Under the pieces are notes generated by a model, which was not told the DNA's origin, ran no database searches, and saw nothing but the letters and a program-made list of their open reading frames with translations. A program made the position numbers and the translations under genes. Below are positions 11,377 through 25,130 of a stretch of 64,000 nt of DNA, piece by piece (position 1 is the stretch's first letter; each line of letters opens with the position of its first letter). Origin of the DNA: Camellia lanceoleosa (lineage: Eukaryota; Streptophyta; Magnoliopsida; Ericales; Theaceae); contig CM045763.1 in assembly GCA_025200525.1 (NCBI GenBank), forward strand, positions 87,262,131-87,326,130. The letters run 5' to 3'.

Positions 11377-12392
11377 AAGGTCTAATTTTGGGATTTCCAT
11401 ATTCACCTCCAAGGTTCCAAAACTCATTCTTTTAGGCCAAACATTTGAGGAATCATATGTGAACTAGGAAAACATTGGGAATTCCAAATCATTTTGTAAA
11501 AATCAAAGCCCAAAGATTTGCCAAATGTGCAAACCAAAACCCAATTCTTAGAAAACATAACATGCATGTATTGCCTTGACTTCAAAACTTCCAAAACATG
11601 ATCTAATGACACAAAATGACATGAAACTTGCTGAATTCTCAAAACTAAGGTGAATTAGTAACATGCATGAGGAAATTCTTAGGACAATAACTTCAAAATG
11701 CTATGAAATTTGCATGCATGCATGGTTTGTATTCATTTCTCCAATTCTAGCTTGATTTTTGTGTAATCCTCTCAATTCTCTTAAATTCATGGTTTAAGCA
11801 TCCGTAATATACAATCTAAGGGTTGAATTCTTACCTAGAGTCTAAATTGCACAAGTGAAGAAGTTTTAACTCTCAAATTCTTTGTAAGTCTCCAACAATT
11901 CTTAGCAATTCTTTTTTTTTTTTTTTCTTAGCTTTTTATCTCAATTTTCTTCTATCTCTCTCTTTCCCACGTTTTGCTTGTGTGTGTGAGCTCAAATGTG
12001 TTAAGATGAAGAAAAGAATGAGTGAAGGCAGGCACATATGGGAGCCTTACATAGGCTTGGCTAATGGCTTAATTAATTTGTTGATCAACTAATCAATTGG
12101 ATATTAAATTATTCTAATTTAATCATTATGAACCAAATTTTAATTAAACCTACCATAAAATTCTAAAAATTCTAAATAGCACATAAAGAAAGTCAATTTT
12201 GTAATCAAATGCCAATAAGGCCTTCAATTTGCAAAACGAAGTAGAAATAAAAACAGATACTTCTACGATAAACAAATATAAACATAATAGTGCGGCACAC
12301 ACATACGCAATTAATGCAAAATTTCACTTTAATTACTTATTAAGCCTTCTTAGTCATGGATTATACGTTAATCATGGGTCGGAGTTGTTACA

Positions 12393-13055
12393 TATAAGAT
12401 GCATTAGTTGAGTAAAAGGTCCCTACACATTAGAGTGTATTAAAGAAAAAGGAACAGTAGATTTATTTGTATATAGAAAAAATAGGGGTCGATGACTCTT
12501 GGATACACAACACTGATGGCAAAGTGAAGTACAATCTTTATGAGAAAAAGAAACATCACATTGTGAAGCCATTTTATTCATGATAACAGAAGAAGGATGC
12601 TCTAGTCTTGTATGCCAAATAGTAGAAAAAGAACTAGTACTAGAAAAAGCTTTAGAAATAGTAGAAAAGAAGAGGGAAGTTGATAGAGACCATTAACATG
12701 ATGACCTCTATATAGAACCTTGTGACTATGTTTGTCCTGAACCACAAACGATTTATCATGAAAAGCTATTATGCAATTATTATCAGAAGTAAGTTGATGC
12801 ATAGATCACAAGTTAAAGAAAATGTGATAAACATGAAGGATATTATTAAGCTTAAATTGGAAAGAGGGAGTAGATAGTATACCAGTGCCTGTGTTATGGA
12901 CTGGAAGAGTATTACCATCTCTAATCATAACCTGATCTTGACCTTGATAAGGTTGATAATACTATAAATTGGTCAAGTCAGAGGTAAGATGTGAAATGGC
13001 TGTAGAATCCACTTACCAAGGAGCTGAAGACATAAAAGATGAAGTCATAGGATAT
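12393..13055 (-). pseudogene. copia A protease/pre-integrase fragment
   Basis: Minus-strand pieces of copia pol. Near 13,010-12,960 a protease-like VDSTAISHLTSDL is read (the usual family motif has DSGA, so the active-site Gly is replaced). The GAG-pre-integrase box DKSFVVQDKHSHKVLYRGHH follows at about 12,780-12,700, then a zinc-like CHQCC and PFSLIHSN near 12,430. Stops interrupt every frame. It is bounded by a solo LTR on the left and a 4-kb LTR on the right. Confidence 0.78.
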
Positions 13056-15339
13056 TGTTATCCACTTACCAAACGCCCCGGGAGGGTTAAGTCCCGTTCC
13101 GTTCATATTGGGGTCACTACAGTTCAAGGACTCAAATGTCACGGTTCTTAATCTTGAACCAAAGAGTCCAAATCCGGCAAATCGATTTTGAAAACAGATT
13201 TTTTTGAAAGAAGTGCCAAACATGGACTGCTTCGCCAGATACAGAGTTGCCACCTAAATATTTTATTTTTGGGAAATTTAGGAAACCCTGACTCGGTGCC
13301 AAAGGCCATGTGTCCGTCATCACCAAAGTTGCCTCGGCTCGGGAACTTGGGTACGATCGGGGAAGGTCAGCTATGAGCACCCCCTCTCGCCCGGTCCGAA
13401 GACCAGCCTCTACTAACCGTGATACCCAATTTTGAAAATGTTATGTGTTCTTATTCCGGTTATTAGCCTAGAATTACTATGTTATGCGCACAGCAAACAA
13501 GTATAGACCAAATCGCCTAAATTGGAACAAAACATTGTAAGTTTGTTTTGAAAATGATTTGCTACTCGCAAGTAGGCTAAAATGTAGGTTTTGCCACCCT
13601 CGAGTGGGCTTTAGAAAAAGATGGTTTTGCCACTATCTAGTGGGCTTAAAACTCACAGTTTTAATGCATTATCCCAATTTAAGTGATTTGACCTCCACCC
13701 ACAGGCATTCAAGCAGTTATATCACATAAGCAGCTAGCCTCATGGTAATCATGCTGTCATGGCAACACTCACACACATGCAAGGATGCTAAAGCATAAAA
13801 GCTCACCTAGTACTCCAAGCCAAAACAGAAGCTTATTAGAAATCCATGCATGGACCTAAGTATACTGAAATGTCTAATGCAACACATGCAAAGATGTAAT
13901 CTAGACAGGCTCGGCTATCCTAGACATGGCATGTGAAATGCTACAACTATCACGTATTCAATTTGGAATTGAAAGTACGATGCAGTTTGCATGATGTGCC
14001 AAGCCTGATGTATGTCAACAAATGCATAGATGGACACACGCATTGCATAAGGTATGCTAATTTTAAATATGCCCTAATCTACCATCATAAGCAGGTAAAT
14101 AAAAGGGAAGAAAGAAGTGGGGGTTGGAAGACAAGCACACCACTCACACACACTTATTACAAATATGCCCTCACACGGAGGGACCAAAAGAATATACAGT
14201 CCCAAATAGTACAGTCAAAATACATAATAAATGAATTATTACAAAATTTCTAATTATCAAATTAAATTCAATATATAAAAAAAGGAAAGGGGCCTCAGCC
14301 CTGCCTCGGGATGCGCGAATGATGCATGCTCGAATCCGACTTGCCCGGAAAATCCGCACCATACCACTGCTGTCTCTGTTCTTACTGCCCTGTCTCTCCA
14401 AAAATTGCCAAAGTCCCATAACACCTTCCTTGCATGCTGCTGTACACCACCGGTTGGATGGAATGGCCACCGGCCATGTAAAATGACCACCGGCTGCTTG
14501 AGAGGTTATCGGCTACCCATAAAGTGCCAGTCGGCAGAAAATTCCTGCAGAGGAGGGGCTTTTGACAACGGCCAGAACCAGACAGATGGTATGAAATTTC
14601 CAGCAAATGTGTGCACCAACACATCCCTTATCATGATTTTGACTCAAAGGGGTATGTTCCTTGATACTCGGACCACCAATTGCGCATTTCAATGCATAAT
14701 GGCCCAAGAAACCAAGTATGCACTTTGATTTCAAATGTCATGCAAATCAAACAAACACATAAAGCCCAACCTCTATCACTTGATCAAGAGGCAAGGCATG
14801 CATGCCAATGCAATGCAACCTAGGCATGTGATCTAGTATGCAACATGGGCATGCAAACATATGAACGTGCAATGCAACTACGTGGCACACACAATGCTAA
14901 AAACATAACATGCACAACGCATTGAGACATGGCATACACAATGCAAGATGGACTTACACCAATGTGAGTGGACCTCAGCCACACTCACATAAGAGGCCAT
15001 AAAATGAAAATGGGACGCTCGAAATACGTGCACGTATGCACGCAAACCGAGGACCGGACCTAAGGCACAATTGCCACTCTAACAAGGTATGGCAAGGCAT
15101 GGATCATGGCATACAAACATATGGATTTCAATCACTGAAATATGATGCTTAACAGCCCCGAATCATGGCAATATGGCACCCGATACATGAGACGTATCCC
15201 GAAACTCAAAATTAGGCATATGAAATGGCCTACAACTATGCAATACATGCATTATTTGCACACGAAGTGTGAATACAGAAGCAAGACAGCCCCGAGAAAA
15301 ACATTTTTACAGTACAAAGCATGGTCAAAAAGCAAGCGC

Positions 15340-16640
15340 AGGTAGGGCTAAAATGGCATACAAAAAAGGCTCCACAAGGGAGGCAATGAAGCAAGTGGTA
15401 GATGCAAGACCCAAACAGAAAAAGACCGTTCTACAACACTGAATAGGGACCAAAAATATGACTACTCACAGTAGATGACAAGTCCCAAAACAGTATACAA
15501 ACATGCTAAAGATGCAATGCAAGATTAAGGCCAACCAAGGGCTATAACATGAAGTATACAAAACATGCATCAAACAGCCAAATACCCTTAATGAAACATG
15601 TCAAGGGGGTCAAAATATGGCCACTTTCAGTTCTGATCATGGCCGAAAAACAGAAGCATGATAGGCTAAAAAAAAAAATGCAAAAATGGGAACCAAAGAG
15701 GGGTAATGAAGCAAGTCATACATGGAGGTCCCCAACAGTATTGAACCCTTCTTCAATGTTGAAGAAGGGCTCAAAATAAGCCTAACCACAGTTTACATCA
15801 TGCTCGAAAACAGATCACAAATAGGCTAAAAGAATCATGCAAAATAACGGCATACAAAGGGGTAATGAAGAAAGTGTCAAAAATAAGCTTTAAACTGTAA
15901 TAAGCCCTTAATGAAACATGGAATATAGCTCAAAAAAATGACATTTTCTGTTTTGGTCGGAGCTCAAAACAGTAAGTAAAGAGGCTAAAAAAATGAGGCA
16001 AAAATGAACTAGAAAGAGGGAGAAGAGTGCTCACCCTTGAAGACCCAACCTTTGCTGCCTCTAAGACCGAAAAATGTTGCCTCTTAGCTTCTGGAAAGCC
16101 ACTCCTATCTTCCGGAATGGAGTAGTGGTGGTGGTGCTTGGTGGTGGTGAAGAAATGGGTGTAGGAACTTGGAGTTTTAAGGTTAGAATATAGAGAGAGA
16201 GAGATTGTATGGAGGAGCTCCCAAATCAGATTTTTTGTAACCCTTAAACCATCTGGGGAGGGGCTGTATATATAGGCAAATGAGGTGAAAAAGAGGGGGG
16301 AAAAAAGGGGGGGAATTTCGGATTCAAAATTCCCCCAAAAAGGCCAAAAGGGTGAGGTAAAGGGGCAAGTGATATCTGAGGGTCCCAAATGGCCGAGATC
16401 CCTTCAACAAAGTTGAAGAGGGGCTCAAAATAAGACACTTTGTACTTTACAACCAAGTCCAACACAGCCCACAAGTACGCCTAAAATACCGTGCAAGAAA
16501 AGGGGAAAAACGAGGGGTAAAGAAGCAAGTGGTATATGGAGATGTAAAACAACAAAATGTCCTCAATAAAACATGAAAATAACCTCAAAATATGACTATC
16601 TTAAGTTCGAGTCGGAGCCCAAAAATGTAGAATGAAGGTT
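15340..16640. repeat. degenerate tandem repeat (about 150-180 bp) in the U3 part of the 4-kb LTR
   Basis: The string CTTAATGAAACATG, then GCTCAAAAT, a short variable stretch, AGGCTAAAA, and AAGAGGGGTAATGAAGCAAG recurs near 15,590, 15,770, 15,900 and again at 16,410 and 16,560. A stretch without the repeat (about 16,020-16,380, containing the TATA box) separates the two groups. Copies are clearly diverged. Confidence 0.65.
16264..16278 (-). promoter_or_regulatory. TATA box of the 4-kb LTR
   Basis: On the minus strand the sequence is GCCTATATATACAGC, a textbook plant TATA box, placed about 850 bp inside the LTR start as expected for a U3 promoter. Confidence 0.65.
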
Positions 16641-17128
16641 CGGGAGCTGAAACACGCAGTTCGGGACCCCGAAAGTGGGCTGTTAGGCATCGGGAGTGGT
16701 GTTCGACCACGAAGTTGGTCTCTCGGACCCCAGTGTCCCTCTAAAGGGAGGAAATAAGGTGTGTGCCAAAAATCGAAGCAAACGGAGGTGGTTAGGCGGT
16801 CCCGAACCGAGGCACACGGCCTGACGGCTCCGAAAACCGAGAACCGGGCTCCGAAATGGAAAAAATGGTCTGCGACCACGAAACGTAGCCTATGGCCACT
16901 GAGAGATGATCTACGAGACCTCTCCCTCCCTTCGGGAAGAGAAAACAGAGAAAACAGAGCCTGGTTCGCAAATCGAGGCAAAGCACGAAAGAGTCCGAAA
17001 GTTCGGAGGCAAGGCTCGCAGCCGAGGCTCTGAAACCTTTGGACGAGCATGATATGCAACATCACCAAGCGCTCAATTGGTGACGTCTGAGTCTTAAGGT
17101 CGGTAAAAAATGGGGTGTCTACAGATAT

Positions 17129-18205
17129 AAAGGTAGAGGATGAGATGAAGTGTAAGCAGAAAAAGCTTATGGTGGTGTTGCAGAAGAAGGACTCAAAGTA
17201 TATGGTGGAAAAATAGACTGAAATGAAGGATTCATTCGATTTTTGCATTCCAAAGCTGAATGATTGCTTTTACCACATATCTGACATATCAAACCATACC
17301 TCTAAGGTCTTCCTCCCCTTCTACCACAATTATTGAAGTATCTACCACCTTTGGATTGAAAACCTTGAGATCTACCTCCTCTATTATTAAATGAATAACC
17401 TCGATTTAAAGAATTATTAGAATAATTCTAAGATGAACTAGATCCTCCAAAAGAAACCTGTAAACCAGTGGTAGCAGAAAAAGCCACATTAAGAGCAATA
17501 GAAGATCCTTGTTTATGACTTTGTTCAACATGAATAGCTTCTGAGCAAAGTAAGGCACATAGTTCATCCATGGAAAGAGGCTTTGTTTTTGCTCTTATTG
17601 TTGCTTTAAAAGCATTATATTCATTAAATAAACTATTGAGAACAAGAAGGATTAGGTCTTTATCACAAACTGGTGAGGAAGCTAGTGAAAGTTGTTCAAC
17701 CAAATCTCTGACTTCTTGAAGATAAACCTCTATAGACTTTGTTTGCTTTGAAATTGTGCTCAACTTGTTCTTGAGTTGATATATATGGGATCGAGGCAGA
17801 GATGTAAATCTCTTTTCAAGTGCAAAACATAAATCTTTGCAGCGTTTGATGTGAAGAACTGAAGCAAAGATTGATGGTATAAGAGTTGCAACAATACAAC
17901 TAAGAAGACATGAATCGATTAGCTTCCATTTCATAAATTCAGGATTAGAAATGGATTGATTGTCCTCGTTAAGAACTGTTGAAGATGGACAAAATATAAA
18001 ACCATCAAGAAATATAAACAGTTCAACAAATTCGAAAAAATTCTGAATCTGATTTCCCCAGATTGAATAATTTGTAGCCTCAAGCTTTACTGTAATAAGA
18101 GAGTTGAGATTTGAAACTAGCAATAGCACATTAGAAGGCAAAGAAGATTTCTCAGATTGAGTTTCCATTGTTGACTCCTCAGATAGGATCGCCATTGTTG
18201 CTCCC
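17129..18205 (-). pseudogene. copia A gag with zinc knuckle
   Basis: The open part 18,195-17,428 (255 codons) is a Ty1/copia capsid. It has LEATNYSIWGNQIQNFF near the start, then YLQEVRDLVEQLSLASSPV and SMDELCALL. After a stop at 17,428 a CCHC knuckle CQICGKSNHSALEC is readable near 17,290-17,250. A 4-kb solo LTR follows on the downstream side. The start codon lies only a few bases from the 5-bp duplication of the gypsy element at 18,206. Leader and 5' LTR of this copia element are on the far side, at 27,728-28,140. Confidence 0.85.
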
Positions 18206-20583
18206 TGTCACGACCCAAACCCGCCCATATGGGTTTAGCATCAGAATCGCCAAGAATCCGAGATTATCAAGGCCCGCTAATGATAATACAAAGAAAACAG
18301 AGTACAGGGGCATGGCGAAAGCTAATACAGTAAATAAACAATGTCCAATGAGCTGTGACAGTCTGTATGCAAAAAGATTTTTCATACATACATAGATATA
18401 TACACAGTATTTACAATCAGTCAAGACAGGGACTTAATCCCTATTTGGCGGTACAGTGCAGTAACAGTCTATACAGATACAATACGGTTACAAAGACAGA
18501 CGGGGAAGATGAAAAACACCCCTAAGCCATAGCTTGGCAGGCTCGGAACCTCGCAGTGAGGCACAGTGGTTGGCTTGACAAAACTGGAGTTTACCCCGAC
18601 GCTTCTAGCATTGGTCCGGTGCCTGTACACCGACATATATATATGAGCAGTGAGCTAAAGCCCAGTGAATAACATAATGCGTAAAGAGGTTTAGAATGAA
18701 TGTTCTTATAGTAATGAAAATAGTTCATTAAATCAGTATATCAGTTGTTCAATACAGTAAACAGTCATATGTGGTACATCCATTAGCATAACAAGAAATG
18801 AGGTCTTAAAAAGAAATGATGGCCATAAATCGAAAGATGAGTGGTTCCAACGAGGAACCGACAGAGATCTCTGTAGTAATGTGATAACGATGCTTGTTGC
18901 TAAGGATGCCACAAGATCGATTAATATAGGACATACATTCATTCAGTTAACAATATTAGTTTAGAAAGCAGTACAGTTCAGTTATTCAGAAGATAATAAT
19001 TTTGAACATATCTTTACACAGTTGTTACTCACAGAGTTCTGGGCTACGGTAAGCTAGAGCGTCTCCTCGGAATGCTAACCCTACACAGTTTACAGATTGA
19101 ACACACACTAAGCTTCACAATTGGGAAAGATAATAACTTAATCCCTAAATTGCCTCGATGTGGTTCTACATCTATATCCTCATGGAGATGTCTTAAACTA
19201 GGCCTAAGAATGCCTAGGACGGGATGAGGATGCAAAGATGCACTTAGAAAACATTTTCAGAATTTTCAGTGAAACAGGGTCCCGCTCGAGCGCAGGTTCC
19301 CCCGCTCGAGCGGACATGCAACAAAGGTCCCCGCTCGAGCGTCAACTTCACCGCTCGAGCGGACCAAAAAGTACTGGATAGGTGAAATTCACGCTCGACG
19401 CCCGCTCGAGCATGTCACCCAGTCCTCCGCTCCAGCGTCCAATACTCCGCTCGAGCGGTGTTCTCTGATGCAAGATCTTTGGAAGCTTGATTTCCATTCG
19501 GCGGCACTTCGCCGAAAGCGGGACGACCAAAATCTAGAAATTCCAGATTTGAGTCCCAAGCTCAAAATCAAGTTTAAATGCATAAAATTCGATCCTCTTG
19601 GGCCAATTTTCTGAAAACATAAGTAAACTCATAGAATGACATGATATGAAGCTCAATTTGTAAAATCAAAGCCCAAGGGTAGTTCAATTAAACCGAATTT
19701 CAAATCAATTTTTATGAACAAACTTCAAACATGACATGCATGCATTCAAACCAATTTAATGCTTCAAAGCTTGCTCAATTGAGCTCATTTCTTCAAGAAC
19801 TTGGTGTAATCATGGATTATGATCAAAAGATAGACATGCATGAAAGGTTTCCATGAAATCAAGCTCAAAACTCTTCAATATACACATGCATGCAACAATT
19901 AAGCTCCAAGGCAACAATTTGAGCCATAAATTGGCTCTAGACCTCAACTTAGCTCTAAACCATGCAAGAATAATCTTAATTACATCAATAGGAGGTTGAA
20001 CCCCTTACCTAAGTCTTGAATGCAAGATGAACAAGCTCAACTATGCAATCTATACTTCAAATCCTTTAATTTCCAAGCAATCTACAAGTGAATTCAAGTC
20101 TCTCACTTCCTCTCTCTCTCTCTCAATTCGGTGGAGCTCAACAAAATGTGGCTGATGAAATGTTTGCCTAAGTGTATGTAAGGCTCAATATGTTGAGGTA
20201 GTGGGCCACTAAGGGTGGCAAAATGGTAAATAAGGCAACTTGTTTAACTTAGCTTATTTTATTCTAATTTAATCACACTAAATCACATTTCAGATAGTTA
20301 TGTCATAAAATCACATAAATTATGATGATCCTAAAACATCAACCAATTTCTGATTCGGCCGCCGATAAGGCCTTCAATTTACAATTTAAACATATAAACA
20401 TGAACAGATAATCACACAGTCAAACAGATAGAATACAATTCAAACAGATATATATTCAATCGATTCAGTTCAGATTTTAGTCAGTCAGTTCAGTAACTCA
20501 ATCAGTTCAATTATCAATCATAATCAGTCTCAGTTTAACAGTAATCGGTGGTTATTCGGTAAACAGTGGTGAGGGTTATTACA
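18206..20583 (-). repeat. 3' LTR of the minus-strand gypsy element
   Basis: 2,378 bp, TGTCACGACCC...GGTTATTACA in plus reading. It carries a palindrome array with cores at 19285, 19305, 19334, 19354, 19394, 19405, 19430 and 19450. A TATATATATG stretch near 18,634 is a possible TATA box. It is nearly identical to the other LTR over its last 1.5 kb and more different over its first 0.7 kb. Confidence 0.9.
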
Positions 20584-20599
20584 GTCTCCCCTCCTTAAA
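20584..20599 (-). promoter_or_regulatory. polypurine tract of the minus-strand gypsy element
   Basis: On the minus strand AAGGAGGGGAGAC directly precedes the 3' LTR start. Confidence 0.8.
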
Positions 20600-20605
20600 A
20601 AGAGT

Positions 20606-23600
20606 TTAGTCCTCTAAACTCGAATTACCTTCATTCTGGCAGAAAACAGGATTCAGTGGAAACAGTTCGGGATATCTCTTAGCTATGTCATCTTCCCTTT
20701 CTCAAGTGGCATACACACCACCATGGTTCTGCCAGTTAACTTTCACTAACGGAATCTCTTTATTTCTCAGTTTCTTGATCCGTCTGTTCACAATCTGTAT
20801 AGGCCGTTCCTCGTAAGTGTAGTCATCGCTCAACACTACACGAGTAGGCTCAATCACATGGAAAGGATCCCGGAGATAATCTCTCAACATCGAAATGTGG
20901 AAGACGTTGTGCATATGCTCCATTTCAGAAGAAAACGCAACTTGATACGCCACCGGATTGATTTTCTCAATAATCTCATACGGTCCGATATATCTTGGCG
21001 CTAACTTGCCTTTGACTCCAAAGCGAGTTTGGCCTTTCATCGGTGTTACTTTCACAAACACGTGATCACCTACTTCATATTCTCGGTCTCGCCTTCTGAC
21101 ATCTGCATAACTTTTCTGTCTGCTCTGCACAGTTTTCAGTCTCTGTTGTATCAGTTTCACCTTCTCAGTCATTTCATATACGATCTCGGGCCCAAGCAAA
21201 GGCCCATCTCCAACTTCTGCCCAGCAAATCGGAGATCTACATTTTCTGCCATACAATGCCTCGAAAGGCGCCATACCAATACTTGAATGATAGCTGTTGT
21301 TGTAGGCGAATTCAACTAAAGGCAAATGGTTTTCCCAGCTTCCTTGAAAATCAAGGACACACATTCTCAATAAATCCTCCAGAGTCTGGATGGTTCTCTC
21401 TGACTGACCATCTGTCTGAGGATGATAGGCACTACTCAGCCTCAGTTCAGTACCCAATACAGTCTGTAAGCTTTGCCAAAATCTTGATGTAAACTTCGAA
21501 TCCCTGTCAGAAACAGTGGACATAGGCACTCCATGCAATCTAACAATTTCATCAATATAGATTATAGTCAATTTGTCCGCATTATAAATCGTCTTAACAG
21601 GTAAGAAGTGAGCAGATTTAGTCAGTTTATCAACAATAACCCAAATTGAGTCCATACCTTTATTGGAGCGAGGCAATCCCACAATAAAATCCATGGTGAT
21701 ATATTCCCATTTCCACTCCGGTATCGGTAAGGGCTGCAATAATCCTGCGGGTCGTTGATGTTCAGCCTTAACTTGTTGGCAATGAAGACATTTCGATACA
21801 AAATTAGCAATTTCTTTCTTCATTCCCGGCCACCAGAAATTCAATTTCAGATCTTGGTACATTTTCGTATTCCCTGGATGGATAGAAAATTTTGAATTGT
21901 GGCCCTCTTGCAGAACTCTTCATTTCAATTCAGAATCATTCGGTACAGACAGTCTTCCTTGAAATTTTAGTACATTGTTTTCAAAGTTGAAACCCAGTCT
22001 CGGTTTAGATTCCCTTTCTTCGATGATCTTTCTCAAGAAATCATCATGTTGCTGTTTTTCTTTAATTTCTTCAATCAGTGCCGGTTGAGCAAAAATAGCA
22101 GCTATTGTTCCACCTTGTTCTTGCAAAACAATTTCAATTTCAGATTTTTCAAGGTCACGAAGCAACTCTCTCTGTCCGGTAAGCAAACAGGCTAAGTTCC
22201 CAATCAATTTCCGACTCAATGCATCGGCAACGGTGTTGGCTTTTCCCGGATGATACAAAATCTGTAGGTCATAGTCTTTAATCAGTTCTAGCCATCTCCG
22301 TTGTCTCATATTCAGTTCTTTCTGAGTGAAGAAATACTTCAGACTCTTGTGGTCGGTATATACTTCACACGTTGCCCTATACAGATAGTGACGCCAGATT
22401 TTCAGTGCAAATACTACTGCAGCAAGTTCCAGAGCATGGGTCGGGTAGTTCTTTTTATGCGGTCTCAATTGTCGGGAAGCATAGGCAATTACTCTCCCAT
22501 TCTGCATTAAAACACATCCCAAACCCTTATGAAAAGCATCACTAAAAATGGTAAAACCATCCGTACCTGAAGGTAGGGTAAGAACATGTGCAGTCACTAG
22601 GCGAGTTTTCAACTCTTGGAATGCTGATTCCCTCTGGTCAGTCCAGTCAAATGATATCCCCTTCTGAGTTAATTGAGTCAATGGTAAGGCAATTTTGGAG
22701 AAATCTTTGACAAATCTTCTGTAATATCCAGCCAAACCCAAAAAGCTTCGGACTTCTGTCACATTTGTTGGTCTAGGCCAGTTCACTACGGCTTCAATTT
22801 TCTGTGGATCAACTGAAATCCCATCTTTACTAATGACATGTCCCAAAAACATAACATGGTCAAGCCAAAATTCACATTTAGACAGTTTTGCATAAAGTTT
22901 CTATTCTCTTAGGGTCTGTAGGGCAAGTCTCAGATGATGTTCATGTTCTTCTATACTTTTGGAGTAAATCAGAATGTCATCAATGAATACAACAATAAAG
23001 TCATCAAGGTATGGTTTAAAGATCATGTTCATGAGGTCCATAAATGCAACAGGTGCATTGGTAACTCCGAAAGGCATAACTAGAAATTCATAATGTCCAT
23101 ACCTCGTTCGAAAAGCAGTTTTGTCAATGTCCCCTGGTTTGACTTTCAACTGATGATATCCAGATCTGAGATCAATCTTAGAAAATACTTGAGGACCCTG
23201 TAATTGATCAAACAGGTCATCAATACGCGGTAATGGATATTTATTTTTCACGGTTACCTTATTCAGTTCACGGTAATCAATACACAGTCTTAGTGAGCCA
23301 TCTTTCTTTTTTACAAACAAAACGGGTGCGCCTCACGGTGAAGTACTAGGCCTGATAAACTTCTTATCTAGCAGTTCTTGCAGTTGCACTTTCAATTCTT
23401 TCAATTCAGTTGGAGCCATTCGGTAAGGAGCTTTCGATACAGGCTGCGTACCCAGAATCACATCAACTGTGAACTTAATCTCCCTGTCAATCAAATCCCC
23501 TGGCAGATCATCTGGAAATACATCTGGGAATTCTCTGACTATAGGAATACAGTTCACATCAGTTTTAATATTATCACTAGTAGATACAGTCAGTACAGAA

Positions 23601-25130
23601 CACAGATACCCTTTACACCCCTTCCTAATCAGTTTAACAGCTTTCACAGACGAAATCAAATACAGAGGATGTATTACTCCAACCCCATTAAACACAAATT
23701 CGGGTAAATCATGTGGACGGAAAACAACTTACTTTGTCACACAGTCAATGGTAGCATGATATTTTTGTAACCAGTCCATCCCCAATATTACATCAAAATG
23801 ATCAATGTTCAATGGCAGTAAATCAATAAACAGATGCATATCCCCAATAATGATTTCACATGCAGGGTACATATAAACACATGTCATGGATCTCCCAACA
23901 GGTGATGATACAGCTAACAGATAGTTCATGGGTTCTAAGGGTCTATTCAATTTTCGTGAAAAAGCATGCGATACGTATGAGTGTGTAGACCTCGAATCAA
24001 TCAGTACATATGTATTTTGAGTACAAATAGAGAGGATACCTGACACAACGGTCTCGGTATTTTGCATATCTCCCGGTACTAGGGCGAACACTTGGCCTTG
24101 CCTTATAGGCTCTTTCCCGGTAGCTTTGGGATTCGGTTTTGGTGCTACAGTTGATGCTGCGGCGCTGCCTGCAGCTTTACTATTGCCCGGAGCAGTGGAA
24201 GGGCAATCTTTCACCATGTGGCCCACCTTGCCACACCTGTAACAAGCACCAGAAATTTTATAACAAACTCCCTTATGGTTCTTACCACATTCGGAACAGG
24301 GCAGAAATGAACGGTTTCCTTGACTAGAAGTAGTCGTTGACCCTGTATTTTGCTTTTTGTTCAGCGGGTTGTTCTTGCCTTTCTTGAACTTAAAACCTTG
24401 CCTCTTACCACGCCATTCAGACGCTGGTGTTTCAGATTGTTTCACGGCTTCGATGTTCACTTTAGTCATCAAGGCTCGGTCAAGAACATTCACATAAGTC
24501 GGTAATTTCATAACAGTTATTCTGTCTAGTATTGCAACATTCAGGCCGCCTTCAAACCTTCTGGCCTTCTTGTAATCAGTGTCCACCATATGTGGTGCAT
24601 ATCTAGCAAGTTCGGTGAACTTTGTTTCATATTCGGCGACGAACATCATGCCCTGTCTCAGTTGTTCAAATTCAGTCACCTTCCTATCCCTGACACATTG
24701 AGAGAAGTACTTTTCAAAGAAGGATACTTTGAATTGAGCCCAAGTCATAGCAATGTTGTCATCACGGGTAAGCATCTACCACCTTCTAGCCTCTTCCTGC
24801 AAAGTGAAGGTGGCCAACAGTACCTTATGTGCCTCCGAGCACGGAAACACTTCAAACTGTTTTTCAGTCTCCAAAACCCATGCTTCAGCTTTTAACGGTT
24901 CAAGGCCTCCCTAAAAGGATGGCGGTTTCAGTTTGCTGAACTTCTGGGTAAGAGCAATTATGTCCCCATCATTAACATTCGTGATTCTGCATTCACATTA
25001 CATTTAAGTGCAGTAGGAGGAGGAGGTGAAAGTATTGTTGTTGTTGCTCTAATCTTCCAGTTATCAGTTCCATCATTCTTTCCATTCTTACCTCAGTGGA
25101 TGAGGACTCAGATTCATTTGCATTATCCAT
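20606..25130 (-). pseudogene. gypsy gag-pol polyprotein with five in-frame stops
   Basis: From 24,775 down to a natural stop at 20,606 one frame encodes a gag capsid (FFEKYFSQCVRDRKVTEF), a zinc knuckle CYRCGKVGHMVKDC, protease, RT with [10 protein letters not shown], RNase H ([11 protein letters not shown]), an integrase core with [11 protein letters not shown], and a chromodomain-like end. Stops at 23,729, 23,333, 22,901, 21,920 and 20,702 break it. Two of them (23,333, 20,702) replace a family Trp by TGA. The protease motif reads LIDSRSTHSYVS: the Asp remains but Thr-Gly is Ser-Arg. Upstream, a gag start at 25,130 is in another frame, so one frameshift lies near 24,900-25,000. Confidence 0.9.

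Larger units (their letters stand above)
9792..12392 (-). mobile_element. solo LTR, TGTCACGACCC gypsy family
   Basis: 2,601 bp, from TGTCACGACCC to GGAGTTGTTACA, so TG...CA in both readings. The flanks are TATAC (9,787-9,791) and TATAA (12,393-12,397), a 5-bp target duplication with one mismatch. It lies inside copia A integrase. Content matches the LTRs at 18,206 and 25,334, including a palindrome array, but it also has a private 43-bp tandem repeat. No internal region remains, as expected after recombination between two LTRs. Confidence 0.82.
13056..17123 (-). mobile_element. 4.07-kb solo LTR, Tat/Ogre-like
   Basis: It reads TGTTATCCACTTACC at 13,056 and GGGTGTCTACA at 17,123, so TG...CA. 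A perfect 5-bp target duplication GATAT (13,051-13,055 and 17,124-17,128) flanks it. Read on the minus strand it starts TGTAGACACCCC, a start I associate with Tat/Ogre/Retand gypsy LTRs (from memory). No gag or pol is present. A good TATA box on the minus strand (16,264-16,278) sets the orientation. It interrupts copia A. Confidence 0.8.

Noticed and set aside
14171..14734. Overlapping frames of 73-107 codons
   Set aside because: They lie inside the 4-kb solo LTR on both strands with no codon or domain signal.
15930..17248. 152- and 215-codon minus-strand frames in the 4-kb LTR
   Set aside because: They lie across the U3/R of a solo LTR, have low-complexity Phe/Ser/Pro composition and match no domain. 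One crosses the element boundary.
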